A DNA stretch of 34,317 bases from assembly GCA_004561785.1 (NCBI GenBank), contig SFUB01000005.1:1-34317 (forward strand), read 5' to 3'. Every line of letters starts with the position of its first letter. The first letter of the stretch is position 1. Origin of the DNA: a bacterium (GTDB lineage: Bacteria; Bacillota_I; Bacilli_A; RFN20; CAG-826). The notes under the pieces were generated by a model, which saw only the letters and a list, made by a program, of their open reading frames with translations, was not told where the DNA came from and did not search any database. Below are positions 17,863-26,517 of the stretch, one piece after another. The position numbers and the translations under genes were made by a program.

Positions 17863-17892
17863 TGCTCATTTGTTGAGCGGTGCTCATTTGTT
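17863..17892. promoter_or_regulatory. Tandem TGCTCATTTGTT operator-like repeat upstream of the isomerase
   Basis: TGCTCATTTGTT occurs at 17863-17874 and 17881-17892, an 18-base period. The first copy is part of the dyad GCTCA-TTTGT-TGAGC (17864-17878). On the minus strand each copy contains CAAATGA, the heptamer also found at 2540-2546 and 2680-2686 beside the DeoR gene. It sits about 55-85 bases upstream of the isomerase start and also upstream of the plus-strand gene at 17971. Confidence 0.5.
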
Positions 17893-17939
17893 CTGTCAAA
17901 AACCGGCGCTTCCGTCTACCTTTCTTTTCCTTTCGCCCC

Positions 17940-17945
17940 TATAAT
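17940..17945 (+). promoter_or_regulatory. -10 element for the membrane protein gene
   Basis: A perfect TATAAT ends 25 bases before the start codon at 17971 and leaves room for a short leader containing AGGAGG. The -35 region (around 17917-17922, TACCTT) is weak. Confidence 0.5.
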
Positions 17946-17970
17946 CTCTCGGTTGCTTAGGAGGTCATTC

Positions 17971-18555
17971 ATGTCCAAATCCAAATCCGGGAAAATCTCA
18001 CTGTCCCATCTCTTCTTCTTGCTCTCCGGGGTGTTCTTCGTCGTTTACTATCTTTTGAGCGAAGGCATGCCTTCCTTCTCCGGGATCCTGCCGATCTTCA
18101 AATTCGTCGTGGAGCTCTTCGTCTTGCTGATCGTCCTCTTCTTCTATGGCTTCTTCCTGTTCCAAAGCAAGGGCAGCGGGGGAGCTTCGCGTTCCATCGC
18201 CCCATCTTTGCTCGTCCTCATCTTGGTCGGCGGGTATTCGATGAACTTCGGCTCTCCGGAGGCGAATGGGATCATCACCTCGATCGCCACCTTGTTCTAT
18301 GTCCTCATCGTCGCCTGCGGCTTCGTCTTCCTCTTCGTCCACAGCAAAATCTTAGGCTACGCGTTTTCCTATTCCTCTTTGGTCTACGCTTGCTTCGTAT
18401 CGGTTTCCTATCTCGTCGTCTTGATCATCTCCCTTGTCGATAACGGCGCCTTCAGCTTGACGAAGCTCATGGAGACCCTCTTCTTCCTTTTGGGCTTGGT
18501 TTTCCTTTTCCTCGGCGGGGAGAGGGTGAGCCGCAGGAAAGAACTGCTGATGTAG
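17971..18555 (+). CDS. Six-helix membrane protein of unknown function
   Basis: I do not recognise this 194-residue protein. A basic Ser/Lys N-terminus precedes about six hydrophobic helices (roughly 10-30, 38-62, 72-88, 96-117, 124-148, 158-182), and a basic C-terminus ends SRRKELLM. There are no catalytic-looking motifs and few polar residues within helices. ATG 17971 is chosen over an upstream in-frame TTG because AGGAGG (17959-17964) lies 6 bases before it. It has its own TATAAT and terminator, so it appears monocistronic between the isomerase and the lipoprotein operon. Confidence 0.75.
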   Translation: MSKSKSGKISLSHLFFLLSGVFFVVYYLLSEGMPSFSGILPIFKFVVELFVLLIVLFFYGFFLFQSKGSGGASRSIAPSLLVLILVGGYSMNFGSPEANGIITSIATLFYVLIVACGFVFLFVHSKILGYAFSYSSLVYACFVSVSYLVVLIISLVDNGAFSLTKLMETLFFLLGLVFLFLGGERVSRRKELLM

Positions 18556-18585
18556 GAGGGACAAGCGGCGATTCCATGCTCCTTC

Positions 18586-18610
18586 AAGGCGGGGCTCCCT
18601 CGCCTTTTTC
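18586..18610 (+). terminator. Intrinsic terminator after the membrane protein
   Basis: AAGGCG-GGG pairs with CCC-(T)-CGCCTT with one bulged T, and the hairpin runs into TTTTTC. It lies 30 bases after the stop. Confidence 0.7.
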
Positions 18611-18652
18611 TTTCGTCTCCTTTCCTCGGCCTTTTCGATTCTTTAAAAAGGC

Positions 18653-18704
18653 TTTACAAATTTTCTCCCGCTTCTATTTTCTTTGCATTGCCATATGCTT
18701 GGCA
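18653..18704 (+). promoter_or_regulatory. Promoter and dyad before the three-lipoprotein operon
   Basis: TTTACA (18653-18658) and TATTTT (18675-18680) are 16 bases apart. Just downstream is the inverted repeat TGCCA-TATGCT-TGGCA (18689-18704), placed where a repressor could block initiation. The start codon follows at 18726. Confidence 0.45.
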
Positions 18705-18725
18705 TCTTCAACGAAAGGAGACGCG

Positions 18726-20090
18726 ATGAAAGCACGCGGAAAACTCAAAACGCTGACCCTATGCTTGCCTGCCTTGGCCTTGGCTTCCTGCGCCGGGATC
18801 CCGGTGGATGCGGAGAACCAAGAGGGGGAGCGGGAACTCTCTTCCTTCCTGGAGGCGGCCCGGAAGGGCTTCGCCATGAAGGGGGACAAGATCCAAAAAG
18901 TGGTGGACCTATCCGGGAATCCCCTGTTCGAAAACACCTATTCCTACGACTACCAATTCGATTCGGGGGATCATCCGAAGATCTACGAATCCTATTCCTA
19001 CCCCTCGGGGGGCCAGCAGGTCACCGAGACGATGAGCCTCTGCCGGAGCGACGATGGCTACGTCGCCAGAGAATACATCAATTACAGGAACGAAGTCGCC
19101 TACGCGAAAGTCCCGGGCGATGACGGCTATTACGCCTTCTACGATGAGTACTTCACCAATCCCTTTGCGATGGTGGACGTCTCCGATTTCTCCTTCGCTT
19201 CCAGCGAGGGGGCAACCGTCTATTCCTTGGCGAATTCCAAGTTGAACGCCTTCGATTACTTCTTGACCGGGAACCCCCAGCCTTTGGCTTCGATCGACCT
19301 CGTCCATTCCGGCGAAAGCTGGAACATCCAGACGACCTCCGTCGTCTTCACCGGCAGGACGCAGAAAGAGAACAAGGAATACCAACGCTGCCAATGGACC
19401 TTCGTCTCCGATTTGGCTTTGTCTAGCCTAGGGGATGTCCATTTGAAGGGGGCCACCCCCAACAAAAAGAGGGAAAACGTCCTTCTAAGGCAAGCCTTGG
19501 ACGCCATCAAGGACAACTTCACCCTCACCTGCGTCCTTTCCTTGGCTTCCGACCCCTCCACCCCCATCCAAACCAAAGTGAGCTATTTCGATGGGGAATC
19601 CTATTACATCGATCTCGAAGCGAGCAAGGATGACGCCACGCAGGATTATCTCTACCACAAAGACCCGTTCTCCGATTCGGACTTGCTCTACGAATACCGT
19701 TACGATTCTTCCAGCCGCCTCTGGATTCAATCGCCCAAAGACGAGGAATCGAGCTACAACGTCAACCCTCAGCCCAAAAGCCTCTTCACCCCGCATCTAG
19801 ACGAGGTGAGCATCGATCTCTTTGCCGAGGGGATGGACAAGGACGACTGGTTTGAGATGGACAACCAACCCGCCGCCCCCTACCTCGGAGAAGGCTTCTT
19901 CTCCGCGGGGGAGATGCTCCCTTATTACTCCTATGGATACGGGGCCGGAGGCAAGATCAAAGTCCTCGATGACGGCATCAAGGTCTCGCTTCCCTTCTAC
20001 ATGCCCGTCTCGAGCTCCTACGCTTTGGTGAATTACGACCTCACCTATTCCCACATCGGCTCGACCGTTCTCCCGGAGGTGGATTTATGA
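18726..20090 (+). CDS. Lipoprotein of unknown function, paralogue of the next gene
   Basis: The 454-residue protein has lipidated Cys22 (LALASC). The start is ATG 18726 with AAGGAG 5 bases upstream; a longer in-frame extension lacks a ribosome site and would bury the signal peptide. The mature part has an amphipathic helix then many Tyr/Ser/Asp-rich strands, and seems to contain two similar halves (about 40-240 and 255-450). Shared landmarks with the following protein include xNPF near a DFSFAS/DLSFAS block and a closing GSTVLPE/GTTVLPS segment. The pattern recalls LolA/LppX-like lipid- or ligand-binding sheets, but that is only an impression. It is the first gene of an ATGA-coupled three-gene operon. 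Confidence 0.75.
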   Translation: MKARGKLKTLTLCLPALALASCAGIPVDAENQEGERELSSFLEAARKGFAMKGDKIQKVVDLSGNPLFENTYSYDYQFDSGDHPKIYESYSYPSGGQQVTETMSLCRSDDGYVAREYINYRNEVAYAKVPGDDGYYAFYDEYFTNPFAMVDVSDFSFASSEGATVYSLANSKLNAFDYFLTGNPQPLASIDLVHSGESWNIQTTSVVFTGRTQKENKEYQRCQWTFVSDLALSSLGDVHLKGATPNKKRENVLLRQALDAIKDNFTLTCVLSLASDPSTPIQTKVSYFDGESYYIDLEASKDDATQDYLYHKDPFSDSDLLYEYRYDSSSRLWIQSPKDEESSYNVNPQPKSLFTPHLDEVSIDLFAEGMDKDDWFEMDNQPAAPYLGEGFFSAGEMLPYYSYGYGAGGKIKVLDDGIKVSLPFYMPVSSSYALVNYDLTYSHIGSTVLPEVDL

Positions 20091-21508
20091 AAACCAAGAA
20101 CGCCTTGCTTCTATTGGCCTTGCCTCTATTGCTATGCGCCTGCGGAACCGATGATTCCTCTTCTAGCCTCATCCCATCCTCAGGCGAAAGCTCCGAAAGC
20201 GGTTCAAGCGATCCCTCTTCCGCACCGGATGAGGCCAAGATCCCCGATTACGTCTACACCCAAATCAAAGCCGCCGCTTCCTCTTACCGGGTCAAGATCC
20301 GCGAATACGAGAAAGTGACCAAGGTAGGCGGGGGAGAGCTTCAGACCAACACCTACGATTACGACATCATCAACGACGCCTCACATAGCGGGGGAACCCA
20401 CCATGTGACCATTTCCGGCGGAACCTCGACGGTCCAGGATTACGTCAAAGGATCCCGCGGATACACGAGCATCGAAGGCCTCAATTACAAAAACGAGGTC
20501 GTGACCACCGAGGTCCTCGACGGTTCCTCGCGGACCGTCTATGAACGCGAATTCGCGAATCCCTTCCTGTTCCTCGTCGAAGGCGACCTTTCCTTCGCCA
20601 GCGAAGGCCATTACCTCTTGAATCCGAAGAAGACCCAGCTCTTCGCCAAATACCTCTTGAACGCCGAATACGAAGTCGCCTCCTGCGAATTCGTCTATTC
20701 CGGGGAGGCTTTGACCCAGATCCTCGTCGCCTCGAAGGAATATTCGATGAACTACAAGGATGCGAATACCAACCTTTACGTCCCCGCCCGTTTGAACTAT
20801 CAGGCCGATTGCCGCTTCTCGGGCTTAGGGACCGTCGCCTATCCCCACGTCGAGCCGGAGAAGAGCAAAGACCCGGAGAAAGAAGCGATCCTCAAAGCCG
20901 CTTTCCAGGCCATGGGGGACAACTTCACCGTCTGCGTCGGCTCTTCCTATCAGGGCGAAGAACCCAACCCCGAATTCGACAGCTATTGGTACTTCACCGG
21001 CGAGGAGGTCTACCACCAGTCTCACATCGACGACGAGACCAAACGCTTCGACCTCTATTACCACAAAGACGCGGAGAGGAGCCCTGACAAGCTCTATCTC
21101 TACGATTACGACGAGACCAACGGGCAATGGATCTACAACGCCCCCATCTACAGCGCTTCCTATAATGTGGACCCCCAGGATTATTCCTACTTTCTGCCCC
21201 ATTTCGCCGAGATGGCCCCCGAGCTATTCACCTACGTCGAGAGCGAGAAAGCCTTCGTCTGCGAAGTCGATTCCGCCCTCAAATACCTCGGCAACGATTT
21301 CCTCGGAGGTGGCTATAAGATCTCCGACTTCACTAACGGCAAGGGGAACCTCGCCAAGGTCTACCTCAACAAAAACTCCACCCGCGTGGACAAGGTCGTC
21401 GTCGGCTACTACGCCGTCGACAGCCAGGGATACGACGTATCCCGGGCCTACACCCTCAACTTCTTCGATGTCGGAACCACCGTCCTGCCGAGTTTCGTGA
21501 ATGCATGA
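20087..21508 (+). CDS. Lipoprotein of unknown function, second paralogue
   Basis: The 473-residue protein has lipidated Cys19 (LLLCAC) and a Ser-rich tether to about residue 45. It is homologous to the upstream lipoprotein: YDYDI with GYTSIEGLNYKNEV matches YDYQF with GYVAREYINYRNEV, followed by FANPFLF and DLSFAS. A second half begins near residue 265 with DNFTVCVG, comparable to DNFTLTCV upstream. It starts inside the upstream stop (ATGA overlap), so the two are translated together and may act as a pair. No enzyme motif is seen. Confidence 0.75.
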   Translation: MKTKNALLLLALPLLLCACGTDDSSSSLIPSSGESSESGSSDPSSAPDEAKIPDYVYTQIKAAASSYRVKIREYEKVTKVGGGELQTNTYDYDIINDASHSGGTHHVTISGGTSTVQDYVKGSRGYTSIEGLNYKNEVVTTEVLDGSSRTVYEREFANPFLFLVEGDLSFASEGHYLLNPKKTQLFAKYLLNAEYEVASCEFVYSGEALTQILVASKEYSMNYKDANTNLYVPARLNYQADCRFSGLGTVAYPHVEPEKSKDPEKEAILKAAFQAMGDNFTVCVGSSYQGEEPNPEFDSYWYFTGEEVYHQSHIDDETKRFDLYYHKDAERSPDKLYLYDYDETNGQWIYNAPIYSASYNVDPQDYSYFLPHFAEMAPELFTYVESEKAFVCEVDSALKYLGNDFLGGGYKISDFTNGKGNLAKVYLNKNSTRVDKVVVGYYAVDSQGYDVSRAYTLNFFDVGTTVLPSFVNA

Positions 21509-24405
21509 AAAGAGAAAGCAAAATGAAAAAGAAAACCGTAATCACCAGCTTGCTGGCTTTGACCTTCCTAAGTCTCGCCGCCTGCGCCCCCAGCCCCGAT
21601 TCTCCATCTTCCTCCGAAGCGGGGGAATCTTCCTCCGTTTCTTCCGCCGATGCCTCCTCGAATGAGAGTTCCGAAGCGAGCTCCGCGCCTGAGGTATTGA
21701 CCGTATCGATCCTCGCCCCGGAAAAAACCGTCCTCGAAATCGGGGAAGAGGAAATCCTCGAAGCCAAAGTCGAAGGCTCTGCCTCCGAGCACCGGATCAA
21801 TTGGTATTCCTCCGCCCCGGAGGTCCTCTCCGTCACCCAGCAAGGCAAGATCATCGCCTTGGCGGCCGGGACGAGCGAAGTGACCGCCAAGGTCGGCGAA
21901 TTCTCCTCCGCGCCGCTTCTTATCACCGTCAACCGCAAGAAGGTCCCAAGCGTCACCTTGGAAGCCCCCTCCAGCACCCAGATCGAAGTCAACCAGACCC
22001 TGCAGCTTACGGCCAAGACCGTCGATGATGAAGGTTTGACCCTCTCTTTCTCCGCCGACAACGACAACGTCGAAGTCAGCGCGGAAGGCTTAGTGACCGG
22101 CAAGAAAGTCGGCACGAGTCATGTCGTGGCCTCCTTGGGCGAAGGGATCGTCTCCAACGCGATCGAAATCACCGTCTTGGAAGAGAGCAAAGACCTCTCC
22201 GTGACCCTCAAAGCCCTTGAGAAGGAGATCTTCCTCAAAGGCGAGACCTTCTCCTTGGAAGCGGAGGTAAAAGGGAACGTCAATTCCTACCCCGTCGTCT
22301 ATTCCAGCAGCGCCCCGGAAGTCGCCTCCGTCAGCGAAGAAGGCCTCGTGACCGCCGTAGCCGCGGGGACCGCCACCCTTTCCGCCTCCGTCCACGGCGT
22401 CTCCGCCTCCGTCTCCATCCGCGTCTTGGACGCCTATGATCCGGTCGAATCGATCCGTTATGTCTCTTCCGCGGTCACTTTGGCCAAAGGCGAGAGTCTC
22501 GTCCTTGAGAAAAAAGACGTGAGCATTCTGCCGATCACATCCGACCAAAGCTTCACCCTCACGAGCTCCAATTCCAAGCTCGTCTCCGTCGACGTTGATG
22601 AGATCTCCGCCAAAGGCTTGACCGGTGACACCCCGGTCACCGTCACCTTGAGAGCGGGGGAGGCCAGTTTCGACATCGCCGTCACCGTCGTTACCGCTAA
22701 AACCCTCCACGCCGGAGAAGTGAAAGCCAAACTCGAGAAAGCCGCAGCCTCCGAGCTCACTCAAGCCAAGAGTGGCCACTTCTACATGAATGACAAGAAC
22801 GCCGCAGGCGAGGATACCACCTACGAGAAGTTCGATTTCAAAGTCTATAGCGATTCCAAGAGCGAGGTCCATTACCAAAAGAAAGCCACCTCTTCCTGGG
22901 CTAACGCGGATCAGCGAATCACTTGGACCAAACTCGGCGACAGCCGCTTGATCAAAGCGAGTCAGGATCTTGCCGACGGCGCGGTCAAGTCCTCCTTTTA
23001 TTCCTCTTATAATATCGTTCCCGACGATTCTTCCTCGACCGAGTATAGCGACGTCAAAGCTTCCGTGGCTGAAAAAGCCCTGAACCTTCCGATCGTGAAC
23101 ACGGGCAACGACGCCTCCAAGATGGGCTTTGCCCAATCTGTCCTGAACACCTATTTCCCCTCTTCCGGACACACTTTCTTCAGCGAGGATTCTCTTTCCG
23201 ACCTTGTCGATACCTTCACCTTCTCCCAGACCGGGAATGTCTATACCCTCGGGATTGATTCCATGGCGACCGCTTCCTCGAGCACCAAAGACCACGTCGA
23301 TCTGACCTTGGAATTCGAGGGTGATCTGCTCAAGAGCGTCTCCGGCACGGTCGCTCACTTCAAAGGCGAGACCGATTGGGACACCGACAAGACCATCTGG
23401 TCCGCGAATGGATCCACCGTCCTTGATGGCGCGCTTGAAGTCGGGGAAAGAGAAGCCTCTCCCGCGGATTCCTTCTCCGCGGAGTCCCTCCTTGCCACCT
23501 CCTTCGACGCCCAGTTCTATACCGGCTACGGCGCTTCGAAGAAAGTCGCCACGAGCTTCGGCGTGAACGTCGACATCTCCTACGAGGCGATCAATGTGGT
23601 CCCCGAGACTTGGAATAAGGACGTCGACCCCATCTCCATCTCCTTCCCCGGCCATGAGAACATCGTCAAGAAATCCTCTTACGGCTTTTCCTTCAAAGTA
23701 ACCGAGGAGATCGCCGACCTCGAAGTCGTCGTTTCCACGCTCAACGTGTCGAAGACCTACCACTTGAGCATCGAAGAACTCAAGACGCAGAAACTTGCCT
23801 TCGCCAAGGAAAGCATGAAGACCTTCGTGGGCGAGAAACTCTCCGAGCAAGTCAATTTCGACAAGAACGCCGTGACCGACCTCACCTTCTCCGTCGTCGG
23901 CGACAATGCGGACAAGGCCACCATCACCGTCAACAGCCTAAGCGCCAGCTTGGGTTACTGCTCTTTCTACTTCACCGCAACGGAACAAGGAACCTATTCG
24001 ATCGAGGCTTCGGATGCGAAATCCGGCCTCAAGGCGAAGGCGACCGTCACCGTCTTGGGCAATAGCGACGCCGAGCTCGTCGACTTCCTCACCTCCTCCT
24101 CTTGGAGCGGGAACTACGGTTCGAAGAACATCGCGATGAGTAAGCAAGAGGATGGGTCGATCAAACTCGTGATGACCGTTTCTTGCATGGACGATTATTA
24201 TGATGACGTTTACGTCAAAGCGACCATCGTCTTCAACGTCACCGATTGCAAACTCGTCTTGGTTTCTTCCACCAACGACAACTCCGATTCGGAGCTGACC
24301 TGCACCTCCATTGCCTTCGCTTCGGGGAAGCACTCTTCTATCCTCGTGAAGTTCTCCATCAATGCGGAATGGAGCGTCGATAACATCACCCTGACCGCCA
24401 AATAA
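21505..24405 (+). CDS. Lipoprotein with four BIG2-type Ig-like domains and a large C-terminal region
   Basis: The 966-residue protein has a lipoprotein signal ending LAAC (Cys27). The start at 21505 overlaps the upstream stop as ATGA; ATG 21523 is an alternative giving a more classical MKKK signal peptide. After a Ser/Glu tether come four tandem Ig-like domains (about 62-146, 147-227, 228-309, 310-398) with BIG2 phrases such as YSSAPEVLSV and GLVTAVAAGTATL. Residues about 405-650 resemble the repeated half-domain of the two upstream lipoproteins. A final beta-rich part (about 660-966) includes another Ig-like segment and ends WSVDNITLTAK. The Ig stack probably projects the distal domain through the cell wall. 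Function is unknown. Confidence 0.78.
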   Translation: MKRESKMKKKTVITSLLALTFLSLAACAPSPDSPSSSEAGESSSVSSADASSNESSEASSAPEVLTVSILAPEKTVLEIGEEEILEAKVEGSASEHRINWYSSAPEVLSVTQQGKIIALAAGTSEVTAKVGEFSSAPLLITVNRKKVPSVTLEAPSSTQIEVNQTLQLTAKTVDDEGLTLSFSADNDNVEVSAEGLVTGKKVGTSHVVASLGEGIVSNAIEITVLEESKDLSVTLKALEKEIFLKGETFSLEAEVKGNVNSYPVVYSSSAPEVASVSEEGLVTAVAAGTATLSASVHGVSASVSIRVLDAYDPVESIRYVSSAVTLAKGESLVLEKKDVSILPITSDQSFTLTSSNSKLVSVDVDEISAKGLTGDTPVTVTLRAGEASFDIAVTVVTAKTLHAGEVKAKLEKAAASELTQAKSGHFYMNDKNAAGEDTTYEKFDFKVYSDSKSEVHYQKKATSSWANADQRITWTKLGDSRLIKASQDLADGAVKSSFYSSYNIVPDDSSSTEYSDVKASVAEKALNLPIVNTGNDASKMGFAQSVLNTYFPSSGHTFFSEDSLSDLVDTFTFSQTGNVYTLGIDSMATASSSTKDHVDLTLEFEGDLLKSVSGTVAHFKGETDWDTDKTIWSANGSTVLDGALEVGEREASPADSFSAESLLATSFDAQFYTGYGASKKVATSFGVNVDISYEAINVVPETWNKDVDPISISFPGHENIVKKSSYGFSFKVTEEIADLEVVVSTLNVSKTYHLSIEELKTQKLAFAKESMKTFVGEKLSEQVNFDKNAVTDLTFSVVGDNADKATITVNSLSASLGYCSFYFTATEQGTYSIEASDAKSGLKAKATVTVLGNSDAELVDFLTSSSWSGNYGSKNIAMSKQEDGSIKLVMTVSCMDDYYDDVYVKATIVFNVTDCKLVLVSSTNDNSDSELTCTSIAFASGKHSSILVKFSINAEWSVDNITLTAK

Positions 24406-24415
24406 GGGAAAGCAA

Positions 24416-24445
24416 AAAAGCCAAGGTCGCACGATCTTGGCTTTT
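24416..24445. terminator. Bidirectional terminator between convergent genes
   Basis: AAAAGCCAAG (24416-24425) pairs with CTTGGCTTTT (24436-24445), and pairing continues inward through G-T, T-A and C-G to a GCAC loop. The flanking A and T runs make it work in both directions, for the lipoprotein operon and the MalY-like gene. Confidence 0.9.
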
Positions 24446-24456
24446 CCTTTATCGTT

Positions 24457-25614
24457 TTATCTAGACAAACAGCCTTTGCTTAATCGCTTCATCCCGTCTT
24501 CGACCCGTTTCCTTTGGGTGGCCAAATTGATGCGGACGTGCCCTTTTCCTTCTTGCCCATACGTCGAGCCCGGAGTGATCCAAAGGCCGGTAAGTTCCCT
24601 TAGGCGACGGCAGAAGGCGACGTCATCTTCTTCATAGGCAGAAAGATCCGCCCAAAGGAGATAGGTCGCCTCCAAGGGGGCTACTCTCGCTTTCGGGAGG
24701 TTGGCCTTAAAATAGTCTAGGCAATAGAGGCAATTCGCATGGACGTATTCGTTCATTTGGTTTAGCCATTCCTCGCCTTCCTCCAAGGCGGAAATCGCGA
24801 CGGGGTAAGAAAGGAAGTTCCCTTCGGCGACTTCGTCTGCGTTCAGGGCGAATTTGAGTTTGCTTAGGATCTCCGGGTTTTCCGCGTAGCAAGCGGAAGT
24901 CTGGATCCCAGCGATGTTGAAGGCCTTCGTTGGGGCGAGGAGGGAGATGGAATTCAAACGGGCCTCTTCGCCGCAAAAGGAGAAGGGCGTGTAGGGGTTT
25001 TCTTTGCTTCCGATCAAGGCGTGGACCTCATCGGAGATGACCAAAACCCCATGGCGGAAGCATCGTTTGGCGAGTTCCATGAGCTCTTCTTGCCTCCAAA
25101 CTCTTCCCACGGGATTATGTGGATTGCAGAGGACGAGGATCTTCGCCTTTTCCCTTGATAAGAGCATTTCCAACGAGTCGAAGTCGATCGAATAATGTTC
25201 CCCTTCGTTCCGTAAGGGGCAGGAAAGGACTTTCCGGAAGGAATTCTCGACGGAGTGGTTGAAGACGTTGTAGACCGGGGTGAGCAAAAGGACTTCATCG
25301 CCCGGGTTGGAGAACGCCCGAATCGCGGTGGACAAAGACGGGATGATGCCGAGCGAGAAGGTTAAGCAGTCCTTTTTCAAATCCACGTCAAAGGCCTTTT
25401 TCCAAAAATGGACGTAAGACAAAGCCCAGGAATCCGGAAGTTCGCTATAGCCAAAACAAGGATGGGAAATCCGTTCCCGAATGACCTTTTGGATGCAGGG
25501 GGCCACTTCGAAATCCATGTCGGCGACCCACATGGGAAGCTCGTTTTCCTTGCAATTCCATTTGCAGGAGTTCTCTTTGGAACGATCCACGGGTTTATCG
25601 AAATCGAATTTCAT
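24457..25614 (-). CDS. MalY/PatB-type PLP-dependent aminotransferase / C-S lyase
   Basis: The 385-residue protein is normal length for fold-type I MalY/PatB enzymes, which cleave cystathionine or other Cys-S conjugates to a thiol, pyruvate and ammonia. The hallmark PMWVADMDF is at 27-35, CNPHNPVGR at 163-171, SDEVH with PLP-binding Asp195, and the Schiff-base Lys230 in APTKAFNIAG. It is cytoplasmic. Its start overlaps the stop of the DUF3737 gene by 4 bases (ATGA on the minus strand), so the two are co-translated. Cystathionine beta-lyase activity is the best guess; a plain aminotransferase role is possible. Confidence 0.9.
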   Translation of the reverse strand: MKFDFDKPVDRSKENSCKWNCKENELPMWVADMDFEVAPCIQKVIRERISHPCFGYSELPDSWALSYVHFWKKAFDVDLKKDCLTFSLGIIPSLSTAIRAFSNPGDEVLLLTPVYNVFNHSVENSFRKVLSCPLRNEGEHYSIDFDSLEMLLSREKAKILVLCNPHNPVGRVWRQEELMELAKRCFRHGVLVISDEVHALIGSKENPYTPFSFCGEEARLNSISLLAPTKAFNIAGIQTSACYAENPEILSKLKFALNADEVAEGNFLSYPVAISALEEGEEWLNQMNEYVHANCLYCLDYFKANLPKARVAPLEATYLLWADLSAYEEDDVAFCRRLRELTGLWITPGSTYGQEGKGHVRINLATQRKRVEDGMKRLSKGCLSR

Positions 25615-26453
25615 AGATCTTCAAACCTCGTTTTCGCCGGATCGATGAATTCCTTCTCCAGAATGAGTTTTTTGATCCCCTTGGAGGCGATCCTTCCCGA
25701 GATCGGATTCTTGACCGAATCGATTTCGGTGAGAATTTTGGCGTCGATATTCGAGCAGTACTCGAAGATGAGGTCGCTATCAACGACTTCGCAATCGACG
25801 AGGGTGACGTTTTCCATGTAGCAGAAGCCCTGATGCGACTGGATGCGGCAATGGATCAAAGTGACGTTTTTGGAGTTCCAGCCGAAGTATTCCCCAATGA
25901 CGGTGCAGTTCTTGAGGGTCACCTTATCGCAGTTCCAGAAGGCGTCTTTCGTATGCAAAACCGAATCCACGATTTCGATGTCGCTTCCCCCATCAAAAGC
26001 ATAGTCCCCGATCAGGCGAAGGTTTTTGGCCCTCACCTTCCTGCATCCCATCCCGAAATAAGCCCCGTTTTCGGCCGTGACGTTCTCCAAGATGACGTCG
26101 CGGTTCCACCAAAGAGTCTCTTCGGCGTTTGAGAAAGAACAGTCTTTGAGGAGAAGGCGTTCGCATTTGCGGAAGTTCTTTGGCCCATCGATTTGGCAGG
26201 AAAAGAAACCTGCGTCCTTGGAATACCAGACCCCGGCCCTTTCGCTTGAAGCGAAGAGGCAATGCTCCGCTTTGAGATTGTCGCCATACCAAAGCGGGTA
26301 TTTATAGGCGAAGGTCGTCTTTTGGGCGGAGACGAAAGAACCCTCCTTGATGGGGGATTCCCCATCGGTGAAGAGACAGTTGAGGAAAAGGGCATCCTTG
26401 CAGGAATAAGCCGCCCTCTCCCCGGTTAAGGTTTCGTTTTCGATGATTGTCAT
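25611..26453 (-). CDS. DUF3737 family protein (predicted beta-helix)
   Basis: The 280-residue protein has repeating strands with regular Cys, Asn and aromatic positions (for example LKNCTVIGEYFGW, LIHCRIQSHQGF, LVDCEVVDSDLIF), typical of a right-handed parallel beta-helix and of DUF3737. There is no signal peptide. Function of the family is not established. It is the first gene of a two-gene minus-strand operon with the MalY-like enzyme, which supports a functional link. The start has only a weak AAGGCGG upstream. Confidence 0.85.
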   Translation of the reverse strand: MTIIENETLTGERAAYSCKDALFLNCLFTDGESPIKEGSFVSAQKTTFAYKYPLWYGDNLKAEHCLFASSERAGVWYSKDAGFFSCQIDGPKNFRKCERLLLKDCSFSNAEETLWWNRDVILENVTAENGAYFGMGCRKVRAKNLRLIGDYAFDGGSDIEIVDSVLHTKDAFWNCDKVTLKNCTVIGEYFGWNSKNVTLIHCRIQSHQGFCYMENVTLVDCEVVDSDLIFEYCSNIDAKILTEIDSVKNPISGRIASKGIKKLILEKEFIDPAKTRFEDL

Positions 26454-26517
26454 AGTGCCATTCTAACCGCCTTCATCTTTTCGGGAAAGCGCATTCCTTC
26501 TTCCCTAAAGGAAGAAA

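Noticed and set aside
22090..23850. Open minus-strand frame of 586 codons
   Set aside because: Shadow of the Ig-domain lipoprotein; no start context and no recognisable domain.
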